Below, one piece after another: positions 22,377 to 29,987 of a DNA stretch of 64,000 nucleotides (positions within the stretch are counted from its first letter, which is position 1; every line of letters starts with the position of its first letter). Origin of the DNA: Streptomyces sp. NBC_01669 (GTDB lineage: Bacteria; Actinomycetota; Actinomycetes; Streptomycetales; Streptomycetaceae). The notes beneath the pieces are model-generated. The model searched no databases, was not told the DNA's origin, and saw nothing but the letters and a program-made list of their open reading frames with translations. Both the position numbers and the translations under genes were made by a program. Location: the NCBI RefSeq assembly GCF_026339735.1, contig NZ_JAPEQG010000001.1, positions 3,968,001 to 4,032,000 on the forward strand, written 5' to 3'.

Positions 22377-22994
22377 GGGCTACCGCGCGGCGCGCACCTG
22401 GAAGCATTCTTCGGTTGCCTGTACTACGCGGCCATGCGGCCAGCCGAAGCAACCGCCCTTCGGCGCGAGCAATGCCACCTGCCGGAGACGGGATGGGGCA
22501 CTCTGACGCTGCGCCAGGGGGCCACTCGGGCCGGGCGGAATTGGACCGACGACGGGCGAGCCCACGAGATGCGGCATCTCAAGGCGCGGGCGGTCAAGGA
22601 CTCCCGGCCTGTACCGATCCCGCCGCATTTCGTAAGGCTGCTGCGCCAGCACATCGCCACGCACGGCGTCGCTCCGGACGGTCGGCTGTTCCGGACGAGC
22701 CGTGGAGGGCTACTCCAGGAGACTGGATACGGCGAGGTCTGGGGGCGGGCCCGCAAGGACGTGCTGACCGAGCAGGAGGCCGCGTCTTTGCTCGCACGGC
22801 GTCCTTATGATCTTCGCCACGCTGGGGTCTCGTTCTGGCTCAGTTCCGGGGTGGATCCCATGGAGTGCGCGCGGCGGGCGGGGCACACCATCGCCGTTCT
22901 GTTCCGGGTGTACGCGAAGGTGCCGGCACAGACGCAGGAGCGGGCCAACCATCGGATCGATGCGGCGCTGCGTGAGTGGAACGAACCGGAGTGA
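22377..22994 (+). pseudogene. Integrase catalytic domain (3' piece of split int, copy B)
   Basis: About 205 residues from GLPRGAHLEAFFGCLYYAAM. The first catalytic Arg is in YYAAMRPAEATAL, followed by ETGWGTLTLRQGATRAGRNWTD, the RPYDLRHAGVSFWLSSG Arg/His motif and AGHTIAVLFRVYAKVPA with the Tyr nucleophile. All catalytic residues are present, but the DNA-binding N-terminal half is detached. A frame opens at TTG 22368. SLP1, pSAM2 and similar actinomycete elements carry this recombinase type. It ends 178 bases from the intact tRNA-Tyr. Confidence 0.82.
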
Positions 22995-22999
22995 GGATG

Positions 23000-23024
23000 C
23001 CACCTGTCCCCCGGGGACAGGTGG
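23000..23024 (+). terminator. Perfect palindrome after integrase copy B
   Basis: The same 12-bp stem (CCACCTGTCCCC) as at 20045-20069, six bases after the int stop codon. Confidence 0.6.
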
Positions 23025-23119
23025 GGGACACGGCCTGATCAAAGGCGGGATACCGGCGGTATAAGGTGAGACAAGCCGCCCATTTCGGCCCTCTCCCCCA
23101 GACATGTCCGGAGCATGCA

Positions 23120-23164
23120 GAAACCCCCGCTGATCTGCTGTGTTAGCAGGCCAGCGGGGGTTTC
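23120..23164 (-). terminator. Terminator of tRNA-Tyr
   Basis: GAAACCCCCGCTG pairs with CAGCGGGGGTTTC, and an inner stem extends it. It starts nine bases downstream of the tRNA-Tyr 3' end on the minus strand. This hairpin was brought in with the element and replaces the original one at 14611-14644. Confidence 0.65.
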
Positions 23165-23172
23165 CCGTTCTG

Positions 23173-23254
<82 letters not shown>

Positions 23255-23423
23255 TCGAACGACGCGTTGGAACTCCGTTGAGCGGGGCTCCTTGGCGACG
23301 ACGTAAACGATACCTGATGACGTGGGGTGCTCCGCCACCTGATTGATCAGTGCTCGTGGCGGTGGGCGATGGCTAGGCTTTACGTCGTACCCCACAAGCA
23401 TTCGACGCAAGGAGCCACACGTC

Positions 23424-23912
23424 ATGGCCGACTCCAGTTTCGACATCGTCTCGAAGGTCGAGCGGCAGGAGGTCGACAACGCCCTCAACCAGGCCGCCAA
23501 GGAGATCTCGCAGCGCTACGACTTCAAGGGCACGGGCGCCTCGATCTCCTGGTCGGGCGAGAAGATCCTGATGGAGGCGAACGGCGAGGAGCGGGTCAAG
23601 GCGATCCTCGACATCTTCCAGTCCAAGCTGATCAAGCGGGGCATCTCGCTCAAGTCGCTGGACGCGGGCGAGCCGCAGCTGTCCGGCAAGGAGTACAAGA
23701 TCTTCGCCACGATCGAGGAAGGCATCTCCCAGGAGAACGCCAAGAAGGTGGCGAAGATCATTCGCGATGAGGGTCCGAAGGGCGTCAAGGCGCAGGTCCA
23801 GGGCGATGAGCTGCGGGTCAGCTCGAAGAGCCGGGACGACCTGCAGGCCGTGCAGGCGCTGCTGAAGGGCCAGGACTTCGACTTCGCGGTGCAGTTCGTG
23901 AACTACCGGTAG
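23424..23912 (+). CDS. YajQ-family nucleotide/cyclic-di-GMP-binding protein
   Basis: A 162-residue two-domain alpha/beta protein of the UPF0234/YajQ family. Members bind nucleotides or RNA, and some bind cyclic di-GMP and act on transcription regulators. Typical segments are MADSSFDIVSKVERQEVDNA, KEISQRYDFKGT, AKKVAKIIRDEGPKGVKAQ, QGDELRVSSKSRDDLQAV and the FAVQFVNYR end. ATG at 23424 with AAGGAG upstream. It is the first core gene right of the island; the homologue adjoins tRNA-Tyr/SLP1 in S. coelicolor as I recall. Role in Streptomyces unknown. Confidence 0.92.
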   Translation: MADSSFDIVSKVERQEVDNALNQAAKEISQRYDFKGTGASISWSGEKILMEANGEERVKAILDIFQSKLIKRGISLKSLDAGEPQLSGKEYKIFATIEEGISQENAKKVAKIIRDEGPKGVKAQVQGDELRVSSKSRDDLQAVQALLKGQDFDFAVQFVNYR

Positions 23913-24102
23913 GTCCGTCCTTCGGTCGTCCGTCCGGGCGCGGGTGGGGCAGGCCGGGAGGTGCGCACCGGCCCGCCTCGCACCTCACCGGACGTGATGT
24001 CCGAATACCGCCGGTCGCAAGTGGCGGGCGGTCGCAGACTTGTCCGTATGGAACGGCGATTCGGTGATTCGTCGCCCTGTACGGAGAAGAGAGGGACCGG
24101 CC

Positions 24103-24612
24103 ATGACCATGTACGCGACCGTCGACAGCCCGCTGGGTGAACTGCTGCTGGTCGGCGAGGAATCACCAGCCGCCGCCGGCGGTGTGGCGCTCGCCTCGCT
24201 CTCCCTGCCGGGCCAGAAGGGTGCCGAGGTCGTCCAGGACGGGTGGATCCATGCGCCGGGGGCCTTCGCCGGGATCACCGCGCAGCTGAGGGCGTATTTC
24301 GAGGGGCGGCTGACCCGCTTCGACATCGCGTACGCGGAGGGTCGGGGCACGGAGTTCCAGCGGCGGGTGTGGAGCGCGCTGGACACCGTCCCGTACGGGG
24401 AGACGGTGTCCTACGGGCAGATCGCCGAGCGGATCGGCGCACCCGGGGCGGGTGTGCGGGCCGTGGGGACGGCGATCGGCCGCAATCCGCTGCTGATCGT
24501 GCGCCCGTGCCACCGGGTGATCGGGGCGGACGGGGCCCTGCGGGGTTACGCGGGCGGGCTGGAGCGCAAGGAGCAGCTTCTCGGGCTGGAAGGCGCTCTG
24601 GCGGCGCGCTGA
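24103..24612 (+). CDS. ogt: Methylated-DNA-[protein]-cysteine S-methyltransferase
   Basis: A 169-residue suicide enzyme that moves the methyl group from O6-methylguanine (or O4-methylthymine) to its own cysteine. The active site is RPCHRVIGADGALRGYAGG with Cys136. The helix-turn-helix segment TVSYGQIAERIGAPGAGVRAVGTAIGRNP contains the Arg finger and Asn hinge. The N-terminal domain is short and lacks the Ada Cys4 zinc site, so it is Ogt/MGMT-like rather than Ada. ATG at 24103 (MTMYATV). An AlkB gene follows 61 bases later on the same strand, making a two-gene alkylation-repair unit. Confidence 0.93.
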   Translation: MTMYATVDSPLGELLLVGEESPAAAGGVALASLSLPGQKGAEVVQDGWIHAPGAFAGITAQLRAYFEGRLTRFDIAYAEGRGTEFQRRVWSALDTVPYGETVSYGQIAERIGAPGAGVRAVGTAIGRNPLLIVRPCHRVIGADGALRGYAGGLERKEQLLGLEGALAAR

Positions 24613-24673
24613 GCGGCCTGCGTGCCGAGCGGTTGCGCGCTGAGCGGCTGTGTACGGATGGGCGGTGGGCGAC

Positions 24674-25333
24674 ATGGCGGGTCTCTTCCCGAGGCCGCGG
24701 GCTGTCGTGGCGCCGGGTGCCGTGCATGTGCCGGAGTGGTTGCCGGTGGAGCGCCAGCGGGCGCTGGTCGAGGTCTGCCGGGAGTGGGCGCGGGGGCCGG
24801 TGCCGCTGCGGCACACGGTGTTGCCGGGCGGCGGGGTGATGTCCGTCCAGACGGTCTGTGTGGGGTGGCACTGGCAGCCGTACCGGTATTCGCGGACCGC
24901 GGATGATGTGAACGGGGCGCGGGTCGCCGATTTTCCGGACTGGCTGGCGGAGTTGGGGCGGGCGGCGCTGGTCGAGGCGTACGGGGAGGAGAGTCCGGTC
25001 GGGACGTACGCGCCGGACACCGCGCTGATCAATTTTTATGACGGCGCGGCGAGGATGGGCATGCACCAGGACAAGGAGGAACGGTCCGGTGCGCCGGTGG
25101 TCTCGCTCAGCATCGGTGATACATGTGTCTTCCGCTTCGGCAACACGGAGAACCGTGGACGGCCTTATACGGATGTGGAGTTGGCTTCCGGTGACCTGTT
25201 CGTCTTCGGTGGGGAGTCACGTTTCGCGTTCCACGGTGTGCCGAAGGTCTGTCCGGGGACGGCCGATCCCGCGACGGGCATGAGCAGGGGCCGGCTCAAT
25301 CTGACCCTGCGCGAGACCGGGTGGGGTGTCTGA
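24674..25333 (+). CDS. alkB: AlkB-type 2-oxoglutarate/Fe(II) dioxygenase
   Basis: A 219-residue oxidative demethylase for 1-methyladenine and 3-methylcytosine in DNA or RNA. The iron ligands are His131 and Asp133 in MGMHQDKEE and His187 in FAFHGVPKV. The 2-oxoglutarate Arg lies in SRGRLNLTLRETG near the end. LINFYDGAARMG is the usual lead-in to the ligand motif. ATG at 24674 is used; an in-frame GTG at 24665 is a possible alternative. It is paired with ogt just upstream, which fits joint defence against methylating agents. Confidence 0.92.
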   Translation: MAGLFPRPRAVVAPGAVHVPEWLPVERQRALVEVCREWARGPVPLRHTVLPGGGVMSVQTVCVGWHWQPYRYSRTADDVNGARVADFPDWLAELGRAALVEAYGEESPVGTYAPDTALINFYDGAARMGMHQDKEERSGAPVVSLSIGDTCVFRFGNTENRGRPYTDVELASGDLFVFGGESRFAFHGVPKVCPGTADPATGMSRGRLNLTLRETGWGV

Positions 25334-25349
25334 GGCGTGGACGGGGTTG

Positions 25350-25622
25350 TCAGTGGCGGTCCCGGGAGTTCCCGAAGAGCAGCCGGTAGACGATGAGCAG
25401 GACCAGTGAGCCGCCGATGGCCGCGATCCATGTCGTGGTGTCGTAGAAGTTCTTGGATATGGGGTGGTCGAGGAAGCGTGAGGAGATCCAGCCACCGATG
25501 AAGGCGCCGGCGACTCCGATGAGGGTGGTGCCGACCAGCCCGCCGGGGTCGCGGCCCGGGAGCAACACCTTGGCAATGACTCCGGCAAGCAGTCCGAGAA
25601 TGATCCAACCGATAATGGTCAT
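25350..25622 (-). CDS. GlsB/YeaQ/YmgE-family small membrane protein
   Basis: A 90-residue, three-segment membrane protein of the transglycosylase-associated (GlsB) family, tied to envelope stress in several bacteria. It shows WIILGLLAGVIAKVLLPGRDPGG, TTLIGVAGAFIGGWISSRF and IAAIGGSLVLLIVYRLLFG. The start is ATG 25622 (MTIIGW), preceded by a loose GGTTCGGCAGC leader. It ends 16 bases from the convergent alkB. Confidence 0.9.
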   Translation of the reverse strand: MTIIGWIILGLLAGVIAKVLLPGRDPGGLVGTTLIGVAGAFIGGWISSRFLDHPISKNFYDTTTWIAAIGGSLVLLIVYRLLFGNSRDRH

Positions 25623-25721
25623 GCTGCCGAACCTACCCTTCGCTTGGTTGTAGAACCCAAGACGTCGGGTGGGCATGGACGGTTGCTGGTTGAGCGGGAT
25701 GAGCGGCAGGTCACAGCCTGT

Positions 25722-26282
25722 TCATATGCGGGTGTTGTAGTCCGGCCAGGGCTGCAGGTGGTCCATTGCTTCGTCGTCGGCGTCCTCCCCGTACCAGCCC
25801 GCTCCGTCCAGCCATGTGCGCAGCCAGGTGGCGAGATCGGGCTGGTCGATGTACCAGGCGTGCTGCGGTTCGTCGGCGTTCGGTTCGAAGAGCAGGACGG
25901 TGGTGCGCTCGGTGCGGCAGTCCACGCAGCTGTACATGCCGCAGCCCAGGCTGCATATCGGCAGTACGCCTTCCGGCCACGGCCACTGCCCCTCCTCGCT
26001 CGCGGATCTGCGGTGGGCGAGGTATTGGTCGACGGCAGAGTGCTCGCCGTCGGGGGCGGGGTCGCCGGTCAGGGGCAGCAGGCCGTACGCGGGGCCGAAG
26101 CCGCCGTTGGCGATCCGGGTGTGGAGGGCGGTCAGCAGGGGCGGCAGTGCGAAGCCGAGGGTCGCTTCCGCCTGGGCGATGTCCTGGGTGGACAGAGCTG
26201 CCGGGAGGGGGTACTTCTCCCACCGTGGGGTGGCGTGCGCTGTCTTCTCCACGGCTGCCAGCAACTGCTCGGTGTCGTTCAT
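25722..26282 (-). CDS. SMI1/KNR4 (SUKH) domain protein
   Basis: A 186-residue protein with the SUKH pattern: ALSTQDIAQAEATLGFALPPLLTALHTRIANGGFGPAYGLLPL, mid-protein WPEGVLPICSLGCGMYSCVD and a C-terminal LATWLRTWLDGAGW. SUKH proteins often act as immunity proteins against polymorphic toxins, but many lone chromosomal copies have no known partner, and no toxin gene lies nearby. It is followed on the same strand by the GlsB-type gene and preceded by yccF and htpX. Confidence 0.82.
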   Translation of the reverse strand: MNDTEQLLAAVEKTAHATPRWEKYPLPAALSTQDIAQAEATLGFALPPLLTALHTRIANGGFGPAYGLLPLTGDPAPDGEHSAVDQYLAHRRSASEEGQWPWPEGVLPICSLGCGMYSCVDCRTERTTVLLFEPNADEPQHAWYIDQPDLATWLRTWLDGAGWYGEDADDEAMDHLQPWPDYNTRI

Positions 26283-26405
26283 GGGTTCATGGTGGAGGAC
26301 GGCACTGACAGTCGGTGGTGGGCGGCCTGATGCCGTCCTGGGTGACGTGGGCGTTTCGGCGGGTGCGCCGCCCAGCTCCCGTTGCCTCCTGGTCGTGCTG
26401 TCGGC

Positions 26406-26798
26406 CTATCGGGTGGCGAACGGCTGGTCCGTGCGGACGATTTCCTTGCCGAAGGGCATGAGGGAGACCGGGAGCATCTTGAAGTTCGCGATGCCGAGCG
26501 GGATGCCGATGATTGTGAGGCAGAGGGCGATTCCGGTGGTGATGTGGCCGAGGGCCAGCCACCAGCCTGCGAGGATCAGCCAGAGGACGTTGCCCACGCA
26601 GGAGGGTGCGCCGGCGTCGCGGCGGTCGACGACGGTGTAGCCGAAGGGCCACAGTGCGTAGATGCCGATGCGGAAGGCTGCGAGGCCGAAGGGGATGCCG
26701 ATGATGGTGATGCACAGCAGGACACCGGCGACCAGGTAGCCGAGGAACATCCAGAATCCGCACAGGACCAGCCATATGACGTTCAGGATTGTCTTCAT
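26406..26798 (-). CDS. YccF-domain inner membrane protein
   Basis: A 130-residue protein made of two tandem YccF units. Each has a hydrophobic hairpin followed by ITIIGIPFGLAAFRIG...WPFG in the first unit and LTIIGIPLGIANFKM...MPFG in the second. Four membrane segments are predicted by eye. Its ATG overlaps the htpX stop by four bases (ATGA), so the two are co-translated, suggesting a joint role in membrane quality control. Function is not established. Confidence 0.88.
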   Translation of the reverse strand: MKTILNVIWLVLCGFWMFLGYLVAGVLLCITIIGIPFGLAAFRIGIYALWPFGYTVVDRRDAGAPSCVGNVLWLILAGWWLALGHITTGIALCLTIIGIPLGIANFKMLPVSLMPFGKEIVRTDQPFATR

Positions 26799-27658
26799 GG
26801 GCGATGACCTGCCATCTGCTCAAGTCGGGCAATACGCTCCGCCATCGGCGGGTGCGTGGAGAACATCTTGGACATGCCCTGGCCTGGGCGGAAGGGGTTC
26901 GCGATCATCATGTGACTCGCGGTCTCGATCTTCGGCTCGGGGGGCAGGGGGAGCTGTTTTGTTCCGGCGTCCAGTTTGCGCAGGGCGCTGGCGAGGGCCA
27001 GGGGGTCGCCGGTCAGTTGGGCGCCCGAGGCGTCCGCCTCGTATTCGCGGGAGCGGCTGACGGCGAGTTGGATGACGCTGGCGGCGAGCGGGCCGAGGAT
27101 CATGATCAGCAGCATGCCGAGGATGCCGGGGCCTTCGTCGTCGTTGGACCGGCCGACCGGGATCAGCCATGCGAAGTTGACCAGGAACATGACGACGGAG
27201 GCGAGTGCTCCGGCGACTGACGAGATCAGGATGTCGCGGTTGTAGACATGGCTGAGTTCATGGCCGAGGACGCCTCGCAGTTCGCGTTCGTCCAGGATCT
27301 GCAGGATGCCTTCGGTGCAGCACACTGCGGCGTTGCGCGGGTTGCGGCCGGTGGCGAAGGCGTTGGGTGCCTGGGTCGGGGAGATGTAGAGCCGTGGCAT
27401 GGGCTGGCGGGCCGTGGTGGAGAGTTCGCGGACCATGCGGTAGAGCTGTGGCGCCTCGAATTCGCTGACCGGGCGGGCCCGCATGGCCCGTAGTGCGAGT
27501 TTGTCGCTGTTCCAGTAGGCGTAGGCGTTGGTGCCGACGGCTACGAAGAGCGCGACGATCAGGCCTGTACGTCCGAAGAAACTGCCGATGACGATGATGA
27601 GTGCGGACAGGCCCCCGAGGAGTACGGCGGTTCTCAGCCCGTTGTGCCGGCGGTGCAC
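26795..27658 (-). CDS. htpX: HtpX membrane zinc metalloprotease
   Basis: A 287-residue M48B protease that cleaves misfolded membrane proteins in the plasma membrane. The zinc motif is GHELSHVYN (His133, Glu134, His137), with the third ligand Glu in SRSREYEADASGAQLTG. Two N-terminal membrane segments (TAVLLGGLSALIIVIGSFF, LIVALFVAVGTNAYAYW) and two after the active site are present. GTG at 27658 gives the normal length. It overlaps yccF by four bases. Confidence 0.95.
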   Translation of the reverse strand: MHRRHNGLRTAVLLGGLSALIIVIGSFFGRTGLIVALFVAVGTNAYAYWNSDKLALRAMRARPVSEFEAPQLYRMVRELSTTARQPMPRLYISPTQAPNAFATGRNPRNAAVCCTEGILQILDERELRGVLGHELSHVYNRDILISSVAGALASVVMFLVNFAWLIPVGRSNDDEGPGILGMLLIMILGPLAASVIQLAVSRSREYEADASGAQLTGDPLALASALRKLDAGTKQLPLPPEPKIETASHMMIANPFRPGQGMSKMFSTHPPMAERIARLEQMAGHRP

Positions 27659-27870
27659 GGTACGCCCTCCAAGTGGTGCAGCAGGGGAACCCTTGCTGGG
27701 TGGTGCTCCACTCCCCAGTGGAGCCTCCCGTACTGGTCAACGCCAGGCGAGGAGAGCTAGTTCCCTTGTGCGTGCGGCCGGAGGGCAGGGCCTGTCCGGC
27801 CGTTCGGGCCGGAGCAGGCACTGGGCCGTACGGGTGTCGCGTGTCGGTGCGGGCGGTCGCCAGGGGTGGG

Positions 27871-28332
27871 TCAGCGCTGGGCGGGGAGTCCGGCGAGTGC
27901 GAGGGCCTCGGGGTCGGGCTTGATCTCGCTGGTGCAGTGGGCGCAGCGGGAGGCGATGGCCGGGATGGCCGTGTAGCAGCGGGGGCAGTCGCGCAGGGCG
28001 GCCTTGATGTCGGCCTTCTCCTCGGCCTTGACCGTGAAGCGGTTCTGGACCTTCGTCATGGGGACGACGACGCAGAAGTAGAGAACGGCGGCGGTGATCA
28101 GGAAGGCGATGGAGGCGCTGACGAACAGTCCGTAGGGGAACTTCACGCCGTCGACCTGGAAGGTGGCCCTGCTGAAGTCTCCGGTGCCTCGGGTGATGAC
28201 TCCGATCAGCGGCACGATGAATGCGTTGCTGAATCCTGTGACGACTGCGGTGAACGCGGCTCCGACGGCGAGTCCGATCGCCATGGAGATCACGTTTCCG
28301 CGCAGGATGAAGTCCTTGAACCCGTTGAGCAC
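27871..28332 (-). CDS. mscL: Large-conductance mechanosensitive channel with C-terminal zinc ribbon
   Basis: A 153-residue MscL, the pentameric channel that opens on osmotic downshock. It has the conserved start LNGFKDFILRGNVISMAIGL, the first membrane helix with the Gly-rich pore face AVGAAFTAVVTGFSNAFIVP, and the second helix SIAFLITAAVLYFCVVVP. After the normal helix bundle (VKAEEKADIKAAL) it adds a rubredoxin-like zinc ribbon: CPRC and CAHC (Cys116, 119, 130, 133). GTG at 28332 follows GAGGAG. The ribbon is not part of E. coli or M. tuberculosis MscL. Confidence 0.94.
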   Translation of the reverse strand: MLNGFKDFILRGNVISMAIGLAVGAAFTAVVTGFSNAFIVPLIGVITRGTGDFSRATFQVDGVKFPYGLFVSASIAFLITAAVLYFCVVVPMTKVQNRFTVKAEEKADIKAALRDCPRCYTAIPAIASRCAHCTSEIKPDPEALALAGLPAQR

Positions 28333-28436
28333 TGCCCTGGCTCCTCTTTTGTGTGTACGTATGCGTGGTGTGCGGGCATGACCCTGCCCTGTGCGGCCCG
28401 GCCGGGGCAAGCCGATCTTGGGCGGTCGGTGCGTGG

Positions 28437-29987
28437 TCAGAAGAGGTTGACCGCGGCGAACCTGAGCACGAGCTGCGGGGCTCCGGAGAGCACGATGCCG
28501 ACGGCGGCGGTGAGGGCGATCGCGGCGGTGAGGGACGTCGGTGCGGCCACGCGCAGGGTGGGTGTCGTGCCCGCTGTGCCTGCCGGGGCTGCCGCCGCCT
28601 CGGGCTCTTCCGGTGCGCGGAAGAGTACCGCCGTCCACTGGAGGTAGTAGTAGAGCGCGATCACGACGTTGACGGCCATGACGACCGCGAGCCAGCCGAG
28701 GCCTGCGTCGACGGCGGCGGAGAAGACCGTGACCTTGGCGAAGAGGCCGACGATGCCTGGCGGCAGTCCGGCGAGGCAGAGCAGGAAGAAGGCCATGGCG
28801 AGGGCGGCGAGGGGGCGGGTGGCGTACAGGCCGCGGTAGTCGGAGAGACGGTTGTCCGGGCTCGTGCGGGAGACGAGGGCGGCCACCGCGAAGGCGCCGA
28901 GGTTCACGACGGCGTACATGAGGGCGTACGCGACGGTGGAGCCGATCTGGTCGTCGCTGGAGTACGCGGCGGAGGCGATCGGCACCAGGAGGTAGCCGGC
29001 CTGGGCGACGGACGACCAGGCGAGCAGGCGTACGGCGCTGCGGGCGCGGGTGGCGGTCTGGCGGAGCGCGGCCACGTTGCCGATGGTCATGGTGAGTGCG
29101 GCGACGACGGCGAGTGCGGGGCCCCAGACGTCGGCGTACGACGGGAATCCGATCACGGTGACGAGGATGAGCCCGGAGAAGCCGACTGCTTTGCCGACGA
29201 CCGAGAGATAGGCGGCGACGGGGAGCGGGGCGCCGACGTAGGTGTCGGGGACCCAGAAGTGGAAGGGCGCGGCGGCTGTCTTGAAGGCGAAGCCGACGAG
29301 GGTGAGGGCGACGCCCGCCTGGGCGAGGGTGTCGAGCCGGCCGGGGACGTCGTCGAGGCGGGTGGCGAGTTCCGTGAGGTGGAGGGTGCCGGTTGCGGCG
29401 TACACGAAGCTGACGCCGAGGAGCGTGACGGCGGTCGCGACGACGGAGGAGAGGAAGAACTTCAGGGCCGCCTCGGAGGAGCGCCGGTCGCCGCGCTTGA
29501 TGCCGACGAGGGCGAAGGCGGGCAGGGAGGCGACTTCGAGGGCGACGACGAGGGTGGCGAGGTCGCGGGCGGCGGGCAGGAGTGCGGCACCGGCCGCGGA
29601 GGACAGCAGCAGGAACCAGAACTCGCCCGCGGGGAGCTTACGGGTGTCGCCGAGGGAGAGCAGTGCGGTGAGAAGGGCGCCGCCGAGGACGAGGAACTGG
29701 ATGATCAGGGCGAAGTAGTCGGCTGTGTAGCTGCAGGCCGTGGCGGTGCCGGTGCCGGTGGTGAGGCAGAAGGTGGAGTGATCGCCGTCGCGCAGCGGGA
29801 CGAGGAAGGCGAGTGCGGCGACGAGTCCGGCGATGGTCGCCCAGCCGAGCAGCGGCTTGCGCTCCTGGGGGAGGAAGAGGTCGGCGACCAGAATGATCAG
29901 GGCGACCGTCGCGACGATGACGGGGGGCGCGACGGCGAGCCAGTCGACGGACTGGACGAGGCTGGTGGTCTCGGCCGCTGTGGTCAC
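28437..29987 (-). CDS. nuoN: NADH-quinone oxidoreductase subunit N (proton pump)
   Basis: A 516-residue antiporter-like membrane subunit with about 14 membrane segments. The discontinuous-helix region and pumping lysines lie in KRGDRRSSEAALKFFLSSV and around FAFKTAAAPFHFWVPDTYVGAP, the typical NuoN motif. GTG at 29987 overlaps the nuoM stop by four bases. It is the last gene of a ten-gene complex I operon. Confidence 0.94.
   Translation of the reverse strand: MTTAAETTSLVQSVDWLAVAPPVIVATVALIILVADLFLPQERKPLLGWATIAGLVAALAFLVPLRDGDHSTFCLTTGTGTATACSYTADYFALIIQFLVLGGALLTALLSLGDTRKLPAGEFWFLLLSSAAGAALLPAARDLATLVVALEVASLPAFALVGIKRGDRRSSEAALKFFLSSVVATAVTLLGVSFVYAATGTLHLTELATRLDDVPGRLDTLAQAGVALTLVGFAFKTAAAPFHFWVPDTYVGAPLPVAAYLSVVGKAVGFSGLILVTVIGFPSYADVWGPALAVVAALTMTIGNVAALRQTATRARSAVRLLAWSSVAQAGYLLVPIASAAYSSDDQIGSTVAYALMYAVVNLGAFAVAALVSRTSPDNRLSDYRGLYATRPLAALAMAFFLLCLAGLPPGIVGLFAKVTVFSAAVDAGLGWLAVVMAVNVVIALYYYLQWTAVLFRAPEEPEAAAAPAGTAGTTPTLRVAAPTSLTAAIALTAAVGIVLSGAPQLVLRFAAVNLF

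Larger units (their letters stand above)
20218..23172 (+). mobile_element. Decayed integrative element B at tRNA-Tyr
   Basis: A 2.96-kb remnant between the middle tRNA-Tyr fragment and the intact tRNA gene. It contains the element-end repeat, the RGG-repeat gene, a truncated ABC exporter gene, and an integrase gene in two pieces around a 145-residue gene. There is no excision, replication or transfer function. Because the intact tRNA is at the right end with int beside it, B is the later arrival. Confidence 0.72.
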
